Shown here: one piece after another, positions 12,461-19,537 of the stretch
How positions within the stretch are numbered: the first letter of the stretch is position 1
Layout: each line of letters begins with the position of its first letter
Source: Bacteroidota bacterium
GTDB taxonomy: Bacteria > Bacteroidota > Bacteroidia > JAFLBG01
DNA length: 35,883 bases
Reading direction: 5' to 3'
NCBI GenBank assembly: GCA_017303975.1
Contig: JAFLBG010000039.1
Location: 1-35,883 of the forward strand
The notes under the pieces: generated by a model
What the model was told of the DNA's origin: nothing
Seen by the model: the letters and a program-made list of their open reading frames with translations, nothing else
Database searches by the model: none
Made by a program: the position numbers and the translations under genes

Positions 12461-14686
12461 TTAAAAGTTTCCTCGTATAGCAAAAAATACATTTCTACCC
12501 GCTCCATTAATACCACTTGCAAAGTGGCGGTATTGCGTGTCAAAAATATTGTCGACACCCAATTGAAGGGTGATATATTTATGAGCTTTGTAAGAGGCCC
12601 TAATATTTGCAGTAAACCATGCCGGCATTCCGTCTTTTGTTGCGTATTGCGGATTATCTTCACCACCACCATAATCTTTCATTCGTTTCCAACCGTTGTA
12701 ATTCACAAAAAAATCGGAGCTAAATTTTTTATGAGTATATGTGAGTGATGCGCGCGCCATAAAAGGAGGAATGTGGTCAAGAGGAGAATCCATGCTGTCG
12801 GTTTTCACTCGTCCGTATGTATAATTTATCACTATCGAAGCAAAAAGATTATCACTTAATTTAGAGCGCATGTTAGATGAAAAACCATAGATGTATGCAG
12901 ATCCTTTATTGACAGAAGAGTAAACCTTGCTCTTATTACCATCGTATATAATTGAATCTTGTCCGTTAAATTTTGCTGCATCAACTTTTATTAAATTAGT
13001 AAAATGAGTATAGTACACAAAGTTTTCCCACTGTGCTTTTTCGTTGAATATTTTTGTAATGCCTAATTCGTAGTTATAAGTAAGCTCCGGTTTTAATTTA
13101 ACATTCGGAACAATTACCATTCCAGGTGTCGAGCCAAAAATTTTTGTTCCGTCATCTACATTAGGCACACGAAAGCCTGTCGAAAATGTTAATGAAAGTT
13201 TCAAGTCATCAGACGGAACGTGAATGAGCCCAATACTTCCTGAATATGTTGGTGTTTTTTGCTCGATATTCGTATAAGGAAGATGAAACAACAGTGCTGT
13301 ATCAATTAGCGTAGAGTGTAGCATTGAATATCCTACACGAATCCCATCATTTAAAGTAAGTTGCTCATTGATTTGCCATGTGTGGGATAGATAGACTCCA
13401 AAATTATTCATTGTATTCTCTCCATCGGGGTAGCGAGTGTCTAGTTTGCCAATTGTATCAGCTACAATGTCCTTTTTGCTAGCGGTTGATGTAAGGCTAT
13501 TTAGTTGCATATCCACCCCTAATCGGAAGTTATGAGTGTTAACAATTTTTTGAAAGTCAAGATTAGCTCCAATTACATGTACATTTTCAATTCGGCTATT
13601 TCTGAAGTTTTTGCTGCCTCCTGAAAAATTTCTGTTGTGCCGACTTTCCTCAATAGCTTGATAGTTTAAGCCAAAATGTATCGTGTTAAATGAGCCCTCA
13701 GGTTTTTTTAGATTCATATCATAGGCAGCCATTAAACGCTTTTGTGGACCATAATACCATTCCGCAGAATTTAATCCAGCACCTTTGGGATCTGTCAAGC
13801 GGTCATAACGGGGAACATCTGTTGAATTAGAGTATTGGATATTTAAGCCGTGTGATAGTTTTTCGGTTTGTTGGAATGAAAATTTTTGAACAAAATCATA
13901 TTGCGAAAAAGCACTTCCTACTTGTAAATAACGATTGCTGTTTTTTACTAAAGAATCTTTACTATTTATTCTTTGTACGTAAAAGGGACGTTCTCCGTAG
14001 CTTGTTGTATAAAATGGATTTTGATTTCGTCCCCCCATTAAATCGCCAAACTTAGAGTAGGTAAAGGATGTTAGCGAGCCAAATTTTTTTGTTCCAAAAT
14101 TAAAATCAATATGATTGGCAATTTCCTTATTAACGCTTCCATAGCGCGACAATAGATTTACTTTTATATTTGTTGTTTTATCATCAGATGCAAGCATAGG
14201 CTTTTTGGTGAACATATGTATGACTCCTCCCAAAGCATCGCTTCCATAAATAGTAGAAGAGGGACCATAAAGCACCTCAATCTTATCTAACGAATTATTA
14301 TCAAGCGTAACAATGTTTTGTAAATGTCCTGCACGATATATTAAGTTATTCATTCTTACTCCATCAACTACAAGCACTACACGACTTGCCTCGAAACCCC
14401 TAAGGACAGGGCTTCCTCCGCCTTGTTGACTTTTTTGCAAGAACACATTTCCTGTATTTACCATCAAATCTGCGGTAGATTGTGCTTGTAAATTTGCAAT
14501 GTCTTTTGAGGTGAGTATTTGCACTTGCTGTGATACCGTTTTTGGGGTTTCCTCTGTTTTGTTTGCGGAAATAATAATCTCATTTAACCCAACTGTTTTG
14601 GGTAAAGATGTTGTATCTGCATTGTTTTGTGCTTTTGTAGTGATGTATATAGCAATGAACAAGCAAAAAAATATATAATTTTTCAT
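12461..14686 (-). CDS. TonB-dependent outer membrane receptor (haem/siderophore/corrinoid type)
   Basis: A 741-residue outer membrane beta-barrel with an N-terminal plug, which takes up large ligands using TonB energy. The signal peptide is residues 1-19, cleaved near TKA/QNN. The plug runs ~35-165 with LRGFEASRVVLVVDGVRMNN and the KIEVLYGPSSTIYGSDALGGVI motif. The barrel ends in the typical C-terminal strand ending in Phe (NVFFAIRGNF). The plug resembles the haemoglobin/transferrin receptor group. The FRAP-like FRVPN and NPNL-like VPNVKLKPE boxes are present, but no histidine lies between them, where haem receptors usually have one. No carboxypeptidase-D-like extension is present. With the nearby importer it probably forms one uptake pathway. 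Confidence 0.9.
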   Translation of the reverse strand: MKNYIFFCLFIAIYITTKAQNNADTTSLPKTVGLNEIIISANKTEETPKTVSQQVQILTSKDIANLQAQSTADLMVNTGNVFLQKSQQGGGSPVLRGFEASRVVLVVDGVRMNNLIYRAGHLQNIVTLDNNSLDKIEVLYGPSSTIYGSDALGGVIHMFTKKPMLASDDKTTNIKVNLLSRYGSVNKEIANHIDFNFGTKKFGSLTSFTYSKFGDLMGGRNQNPFYTTSYGERPFYVQRINSKDSLVKNSNRYLQVGSAFSQYDFVQKFSFQQTEKLSHGLNIQYSNSTDVPRYDRLTDPKGAGLNSAEWYYGPQKRLMAAYDMNLKKPEGSFNTIHFGLNYQAIEESRHNRNFSGGSKNFRNSRIENVHVIGANLDFQKIVNTHNFRLGVDMQLNSLTSTASKKDIVADTIGKLDTRYPDGENTMNNFGVYLSHTWQINEQLTLNDGIRVGYSMLHSTLIDTALLFHLPYTNIEQKTPTYSGSIGLIHVPSDDLKLSLTFSTGFRVPNVDDGTKIFGSTPGMVIVPNVKLKPELTYNYELGITKIFNEKAQWENFVYYTHFTNLIKVDAAKFNGQDSIIYDGNKSKVYSSVNKGSAYIYGFSSNMRSKLSDNLFASIVINYTYGRVKTDSMDSPLDHIPPFMARASLTYTHKKFSSDFFVNYNGWKRMKDYGGGEDNPQYATKDGMPAWFTANIRASYKAHKYITLQLGVDNIFDTQYRHFASGINGAGRNVFFAIRGNF

Positions 14687-14884
14687 TTGTATAGATTTTA
14701 ATTAATTAAAGAACCTTGGTTAAGGCAGCATATAAGCTTCCTTATCAGTATTAGGGTGTTTGTATACCGAGGTGCGAACTATTTAAACACTGTCAGTAAC
14801 TAATAATATGCAATGAAAGTGAAAATAATTCAACACAAGTGTAATTACTGCCGAAGGTTTGTAAAACGAGAATAAAATAATGTT

Positions 14885-15409
14885 TTAAGCTCGCTTTGGC
14901 GGAGGGGAGGGGACTTCTCTACTAAAAGAGAGAAGACAGGCCTGATAGCGTTCTGATAATAAAATTGAGTTATCCCTGACTAGAATAGCTAGCTCACTAA
15001 TCGGAGCATCTATACAAGAAAAAAGTTTAAATAATTTCTGTAGGTTTTTTCCGGCAGCAGAATTTTTGTCGTTTTGTTGTATTTGTTTTTCGAGATTAAC
15101 AAAAAGCTCTTTCTCTTTTTTATCGTTAATCACGTGTAGAATGATAGTTCCGTTTATATGTATCGTTTTCTTGACAACATCATACATGTTACCATTTAAG
15201 CGAAATTCTTTTTTTTCAATCCATTCAAGGTTTTCGTATTCCACTTTTGAAAGTGTGAAAGTGGTTAACTCATCATCCGGAATAGATTTTTTTATTTTTT
15301 GTTTTATCTCGTGCTTTATTTGGTTGCGCATGTAAAAGAAAATGGGAAAGTATCCGATCGTATTATATCCAAATACAAAAAGAAATAGGTATCCAATTAT
15401 TCGTTTCAC
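14885..15409 (-). CDS. Hypothetical membrane-anchored protein next to TonB receptor
   Basis: A 174-residue protein I cannot assign to a family. Residues ~1-27 are a hydrophobic segment (GYLFLFVFGYNTIGYFPIFFYM) likely to anchor it in the inner membrane or act as an uncleaved signal. A basic amphipathic stretch follows (KHEIKQKIKKSIPDDEL), then a predicted beta-rich region with YENLEWIEKKEFRLNGNMYDVV. It ends in a short proline tail, SPPPKRA. It precedes the receptor gene on the same strand by about 200 bases. That position suggests a linked role, possibly accessory to the uptake system. Function is unknown. Confidence 0.6.
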   Translation of the reverse strand: MKRIIGYLFLFVFGYNTIGYFPIFFYMRNQIKHEIKQKIKKSIPDDELTTFTLSKVEYENLEWIEKKEFRLNGNMYDVVKKTIHINGTIILHVINDKKEKELFVNLEKQIQQNDKNSAAGKNLQKLFKLFSCIDAPISELAILVRDNSILLSERYQACLLSFSREVPSPPPKRA

Positions 15410-15447
15410 AATACAAATGTATTGATTTTATAATGGTATGTGTAATA

Positions 15448-15489
15448 AAACAAAAGCCCGTAGTTGCATGCAACTACGGGCTTTTGTTT
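15448..15489 (-). terminator. Intrinsic terminator of the HU gene
   Basis: A perfect 42-base palindrome centred on CATG, with arms CAAAAGCCCGTAGTTG and its complement, lies 15 bases after the HU stop codon. On the minus strand the stem is followed by a T-rich run (CTTTTGTTTTATT). It separates HU from the hypothetical gene downstream. It could also act from the other strand, but no plus-strand gene enters it. Confidence 0.88.
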
Positions 15490-15504
15490 ATAGTTTAAGT
15501 AAGA

Positions 15505-15780
15505 TTACTTGTTAACTACTTTAGCTAATTCAGCACCAGCTTTAAATTTAGCAACTTTTTTAGCTGCAATTTTGATAGTTTTTCCAGTTTGAGGATTTCT
15601 ACCTTCTCTTGCTGCTCTTTTAGCAACTGAAAAAGATCCGAAACCAACTAGAGCTACTCTGTCTCCTTTTTTAAGAGCTTTTGTAGTTGCGTTGATAAAA
15701 CCATCTAATGCTCTTTGAGCATCAGCTTTTGTCAATTTCGCTTCAGAAGCGATTGAATCGATTAATTCTGCTTTGTTCAT
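15505..15780 (-). CDS. HU-family nucleoid DNA-binding protein
   Basis: A 91-residue, full-length basic protein. The N-terminal helices ([20 protein letters not shown]) are followed by the saddle ([20 protein letters not shown]). The DNA-binding arm [18 protein letters not shown] carries the intercalating proline. HU dimers bend and wrap DNA in the nucleoid and act in replication, repair and recombination. The gene is monocistronic: it has a good consensus promoter about 45 bases upstream and a strong terminator just after its stop. This suits high, independent expression. Confidence 0.96.
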   Translation of the reverse strand: MNKAELIDSIASEAKLTKADAQRALDGFINATTKALKKGDRVALVGFGSFSVAKRAAREGRNPQTGKTIKIAAKKVAKFKAGAELAKVVNK

Positions 15781-15825
15781 TTTGTTTTTAGTTTTTAGTT
15801 AAACATTAATAATTACTGAACGGGA

Positions 15826-15857
15826 CAAATATATAGACTTAACAGCCACTTTAGCAA
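15826..15857 (-). promoter_or_regulatory. Bacteroidota-type promoter of the HU gene
   Basis: On the minus strand TTG (complement of 15855-15857) is followed after 21 bases by TATATTTG (complement of 15826-15833), matching the -33/-7 consensus. The expected transcript start is near 15820, leaving a leader of about 40 bases before ATG 15780. Confidence 0.6.
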
Positions 15858-15953
15858 GAAAAAATCAAAAACTGTTGATAAATTGGGTCTTTTGTTAATA
15901 ACGTGCCTTGGGAGTGCCAATTATAGGGGTGTGTGTGAAATGATATTTATCAG

Positions 15954-16904
15954 TTATGAAATAAAGTAAGAATTTGGCGAAAGCTGAAATCCCCTTAGAA
16001 ACTCATGTGTAGCCATTCTTTTCTTTCCAGCCATCTGTAATTCGGTAATTTGAATGATGCCGTCTGAAGTACCTATGTTTATAAAGGTTTTACCATCAGT
16101 AGCAATTTGTCCTGGTTTTAGGGTGTTTGGAGAGGAGTTTTTCTCTGTTTTAAAAATTTTAATAGAAGTAATTTTATCATTTATAGAAAGCTCAGTATAG
16201 GCTGCAGGATAAGGGCTTAAACCTCTAACTAAATTATGTATTTTTTCTGCAGATAAATTCCAGTTTATTTTACACGTGTCTTTAAATATTTTTGGTGCAT
16301 GTTTTATATTTGCATCTGTATTTTGTTTGATGCTTTTTACTTCCTTATTTTCTATTGCAGTAACTGTATTTAAAACTAAGATAGCTCCGCTATTCATGAG
16401 CTTGTCGTGTAATTCACCTGCTGTTTCGTTTTCACCAATTGTTGTTTTTTCTTGTTGTATTATATCTCCGGTATCAATTTCGTGTTTTAAAAAGAACGTA
16501 GTTACTCCACTTTCTTTTTCGCCATTTATGATCGCCCAATTAATTGGAGCGGCACCTCTGTATTGTGGCAATAAAGATGCGTGTAGATTAAATGTGCCTA
16601 ATGGCGGCATGTTCCAGACTATTTCCGGTAACATTCTAAAAGCAACAACAATTTGCAAATCGGCTCTTAGCGCTTTTAGTTCTTCAATGAAATCTTCATT
16701 TTTTAGATTGGTTGGTTGAAGAATTTTTAGGTTGTTCGCTAGAGCATATTTTTTTACTTCAGATTCTTGTAGCTGTAGCCCTCTGCCGGCAGGTCTGTCG
16801 GGAGCGGTGATTACAGCAACAATATTTTTTTTCGCTTCAACAAGTTTTTTTAATGGAGCAACTGCAAATTCCGGAGTGCCCATATATATAATACGTAATG
16901 ACAT
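15954..16904 (-). CDS. fmt: Methionyl-tRNA formyltransferase
   Basis: This 316-residue, full-length cytoplasmic enzyme transfers a formyl group from 10-formyl-tetrahydrofolate to initiator Met-tRNA. It starts MSLRIIYMGTPEFA. The catalytic trio occupies the classic numbering: Asn106 and His108 in FNLHASLLPQYRGAAP, and Asp144 in HEIDTGDI. The SLLP folate-loop motif is at 110-113. The C-terminal OB-like domain follows from about residue 210. It is divergent from the anion transporter gene and upstream of HU, from which it is separated by 173 bases that hold the HU promoter. Confidence 0.96.
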   Translation of the reverse strand: MSLRIIYMGTPEFAVAPLKKLVEAKKNIVAVITAPDRPAGRGLQLQESEVKKYALANNLKILQPTNLKNEDFIEELKALRADLQIVVAFRMLPEIVWNMPPLGTFNLHASLLPQYRGAAPINWAIINGEKESGVTTFFLKHEIDTGDIIQQEKTTIGENETAGELHDKLMNSGAILVLNTVTAIENKEVKSIKQNTDANIKHAPKIFKDTCKINWNLSAEKIHNLVRGLSPYPAAYTELSINDKITSIKIFKTEKNSSPNTLKPGQIATDGKTFINIGTSDGIIQITELQMAGKKRMATHEFLRGFQLSPNSYFIS

Positions 16905-16972
16905 GTTTGTGTTTTAGGATATTGTAAAATAAGTATTATTTAGATTCTATATTATTGTTATTTATAAAATTG

Positions 16973-16980
16973 TAAGTTTG
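16973..16980 (+). promoter_or_regulatory. Possible -7 element for the anion transporter gene
   Basis: TAAGTTTG matches the Bacteroidota -7 consensus TAnnTTTG and sits 22 bases before the ATG at 17003. The nearest TTG upstream (16955-16957) gives a spacer of only 15 bases, shorter than usual, so only the -7 box is convincing. Confidence 0.4.
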
Positions 16981-17002
16981 GGTTTACTACAATTGCTTTG
17001 TC

Positions 17003-18448
17003 ATGCACAAAAATAAGTCCCTCAAAATAATATCAGGTCCATTAGCAGCAATTATCGTATGGTTGTTTTTCGATTTAGATGCTACTAATGTAAATGTAAC
17101 ACTAATGGCTGGCATTGCTTTGTGGATTAGTATTTGGTGGCTTACAGAAGCAATTCATTTGTCCGTTACTGCACTAATTCCATTATTGTTGATTCCTATG
17201 TTGGGATTAGCCGATGTGCGTATAATAGCTTCTCAGTATATGGATTCTATTATCTTTCTTTTTATAGGTGGATTTATTCTTGCTATTGCAATTGAAAAGT
17301 GGGGATTGCATAATTATTTTGCACGGTTTGTGCTTTCTAAAACTGGTACAACTCCTTCGAAAATTTTGTTAGGAGTAATGATTGCATCTTTTGTGATTTC
17401 CATGTGGGTTTCGAATACGGCTACTGTTTTGATGCTCTTAGCTACCGTTATAGCAATTGTAGGAAAGTTAAAAGTTGAGGATGAAACGAATACAGATGCA
17501 ATAAAAAAAATCACTACTGCACTTTTAATAGGATTGGCTTATTCTGCTAGTATTGGTGGAATGTGCACACTAGTTGGAACACCTACCAACATGATATTTT
17601 ATAAAGAATTTACTAAACTGTATACTACTCAATACGAGATGAATTTTTTCGTTTGGTTTAAATATGCTTTTCCAATTGCTTTAATCCTTTTGTTAGCAGC
17701 ATTTTCCGTACTATATATTTTATTTATAAGAAAGGTAAGGCATGTGAAAATTACTTTTCATGATTTTAGATTGGAAAAAAGAATGTCCAAGAATCAGAAA
17801 GTAGTATCAATTATTTTTATTTGTACGGTTTTACTTTGGTTTACCCGATCAACAATTGATTTTGGATTTGTGAAATTTTATGGGTGGAGTAATTGGTTTA
17901 AAATGCCTAATTATATTGATGATAGTGTAGTAGCGATTTTAATGGCAGTTTTGCTTTTTTTAATTCCTGCTTCTTCTAAATTAGAAGCTTTAATGACTTG
18001 GGACGATGCTCAGAAAATTCCGTTTGATATTGTTTTATTGTTTGGAGGAGGGTTTGCTCTTGCAAAAGGGTTTGAGGTTTCCGGATTAAGTAATTGGATT
18101 GCATCTCACTTACATGTATATAGCCAGTCATCTTTGTTTTTATTTGTATTTATTGTAGTTGTATTAACTTGTGTAATTAGTGAGTTTGCATCAAATGTTG
18201 CCTGTATTCAGCTTATGTTGCCTATTTTAAATGCAGTAATTATAAATACTACTATTAGTCCAATGGTAATTTTAGTGCCAGCTACATTAGCTGCTTCATT
18301 AGGCTTTGTAATGCCTGTAGCTACAGCTCCTAATACGATAGTTTATGGCACAAAGTTGGTTAGGACAATTGACATGGCCCATGCCGGTTTCTGGGTGGAT
18401 GTTATAGGAATTATATTGATAAGTTGTTCTGCGTTTTTTATGCTATAA
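17003..18448 (+). CDS. DASS/SLC13-family sodium:anion (dicarboxylate/sulfate) symporter
   Basis: A 481-residue inner membrane transporter with about 11-13 hydrophobic segments. The two pseudo-symmetric halves each carry the Na+/substrate-binding hairpin. In the first, SMWVSNTATVLMLL contains the SNT motif and is followed by GGMCTLVGTPTNMIFY. In the second, SEFASNVACIQLMLPIL and PVATAPNTIVYG. These are hallmarks of SLC13 carriers for succinate, citrate, malate or sulfate. The exact anion cannot be read from sequence. It is transcribed divergently from fmt, and its last 6 bases overlap the 3' end of the convergent marC-like gene. Confidence 0.92.
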   Translation: MHKNKSLKIISGPLAAIIVWLFFDLDATNVNVTLMAGIALWISIWWLTEAIHLSVTALIPLLLIPMLGLADVRIIASQYMDSIIFLFIGGFILAIAIEKWGLHNYFARFVLSKTGTTPSKILLGVMIASFVISMWVSNTATVLMLLATVIAIVGKLKVEDETNTDAIKKITTALLIGLAYSASIGGMCTLVGTPTNMIFYKEFTKLYTTQYEMNFFVWFKYAFPIALILLLAAFSVLYILFIRKVRHVKITFHDFRLEKRMSKNQKVVSIIFICTVLLWFTRSTIDFGFVKFYGWSNWFKMPNYIDDSVVAILMAVLLFLIPASSKLEALMTWDDAQKIPFDIVLLFGGGFALAKGFEVSGLSNWIASHLHVYSQSSLFLFVFIVVVLTCVISEFASNVACIQLMLPILNAVIINTTISPMVILVPATLAASLGFVMPVATAPNTIVYGTKLVRTIDMAHAGFWVDVIGIILISCSAFFML

Positions 18449-19078
18449 CAGTACAATAGATTTTAATAAGCTTTGCAAACCGGTAAATATAGATTGTATC
18501 CCAAGTGCTAATACAAAAAATCCCATAACATTTGCCATTGCACTAATTCCGGAGTGCCCTATATATTTTAATATTTTAGGAGATAGCTTGAGAATAAGAT
18601 AAGATAGAATTGATATGGAAAGTATACACGAAAATATTGTTATATATTGTACAATGTGCATTTCTTGTAAACTGGTTGCTATTAGGTAAGAGATAGTGCC
18701 AGGCCCTGCAAGCAATGGCATAGCTAACGGAGTAAAGGAAATGTCGTTTTTTTGCAATGCTTCCAGTTTAATAGTTTGTGTCAAATTTTTCTCCTTCTTG
18801 TTTTTTGATTTTAACAATCCTAATCCTGATTTGCAAATAATTATTCCACCCGCAATACGAAGACTATCAATGGTTATACCGTAAAAATTTAGAATTAATT
18901 GTCCGCAAATAAAAAAGAATAGCATTATGAAGAAAATATAAATAGATGTTTTTTTTGCAAGTGTTATTTTTAAATCGTCCGAATAATTGGCAGTAAGAGA
19001 AAGGAATGCAGGCACAGCACCTATTGGATTGAGTAAAGAAAAAAGTGCAGAGAATGTTAGAATAAAGAAGCTTATCAT
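18443..19078 (-). CDS. MarC-family integral membrane protein
   Basis: A 211-residue protein with six hydrophobic segments. The family hallmark SLLNPIGAVPAFLSLT is at residues 15-30, followed by RIAGGIIICKSGLGLL and the second-half PLAMPLLAGPGTISYLI. MarC/UPF0056 proteins are inner membrane proteins of unsettled function. The early link to multiple antibiotic resistance was later questioned, so no transport substrate is given. The gene is convergent with the anion transporter, with a 6-base overlap of the two ends (minus-strand TAG at 18443-18445, plus-strand TAA at 18446-18448). It lies 49 bases downstream of the DUF3817 gene. Confidence 0.9.
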   Translation of the reverse strand: MISFFILTFSALFSLLNPIGAVPAFLSLTANYSDDLKITLAKKTSIYIFFIMLFFFICGQLILNFYGITIDSLRIAGGIIICKSGLGLLKSKNKKEKNLTQTIKLEALQKNDISFTPLAMPLLAGPGTISYLIATSLQEMHIVQYITIFSCILSISILSYLILKLSPKILKYIGHSGISAMANVMGFFVLALGIQSIFTGLQSLLKSIVLL

Positions 19079-19127
19079 AATTGCCCCAAAGTAATAAAAC
19101 AGCTGTTAATTGAATTAGAGCAAAAAG

Positions 19128-19433
19128 TTAATTTATTGCTTCTTCTTTTAATTTTTTATCTAAATAGAATGTTCCGAAGGGAATTAGAGAAAGTATAAAT
19201 GCAAAAATAGCTTTATTCGCTTTCCATTTGTTTTGCATGGTTACGTCTATCAACGTAACAACAAAAGCAACAAAAAGAATACCATGAATCATTCCAACAA
19301 TTTTTACCAACCCCGGCATCGCAAATATATATTTTAGTGGCATTGCAATAAATAACAAAATTAAGTAGGAGATACCTTCTGTAAATGCTGTTATTCTAAA
19401 TCGGTACAGTGCAGATTTTATATTGGTATTCAT
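19128..19433 (-). CDS. DUF3817-family small membrane protein
   Basis: A 101-residue protein with three hydrophobic segments. The order of motifs, YRFRITAFTEGISYLILLFIAMPLKY, GMIHGILFVAFVVTLI and IFAFILSLIPFGTFYLDK, is that of the DUF3817 family, which also occurs fused to or beside transporters. The role is unknown. A lysine-rich C-terminus (DKKLKEEAIN) probably faces the cytoplasm. It lies upstream of marC on the same strand and could be cotranscribed with it. Confidence 0.82.
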   Translation of the reverse strand: MNTNIKSALYRFRITAFTEGISYLILLFIAMPLKYIFAMPGLVKIVGMIHGILFVAFVVTLIDVTMQNKWKANKAIFAFILSLIPFGTFYLDKKLKEEAIN

Positions 19434-19491
19434 CTGTATAATTTTTAAGTTTATGATTGTCAGATGGAATGCGCAAGCTTTTTTAATTTAG

Positions 19492-19534
19492 TAGCAAAGG
19501 AGTGTTGTATAGATTTGGCAACACTCCTTTGCTA
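19492..19534 (-). terminator. Hairpin just after the M13 peptidase stop
   Basis: A perfect 15-bp stem, AGCAAAGGAGTGTTG with its complement, has an 11-base loop and one further A-T pair outside. It begins 4 bases after the peptidase stop on the minus strand. No T-run follows (the next bases read ACTAAATTAAAAAAG), so it may stabilise the 3' end or terminate in a non-canonical way. Confidence 0.55.
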
Positions 19535-19537
19535 TGT

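Noticed and set aside
12205-12672. Minus-strand open frame spanning the PUR gene end and the receptor end
   Set aside because: It crosses a strong bidirectional terminator and two well-supported genes in other frames; no family resemblance.
14687-14884. Cobalamin riboswitch upstream of the TonB receptor
   Set aside because: I could not find the conserved core elements (such as the GCCACTG-type box) in the leader on the minus strand.
16276-16719. Plus-strand open frame opposite fmt
   Set aside because: It lies wholly within a gene with intact catalytic residues and shows no protein family features.
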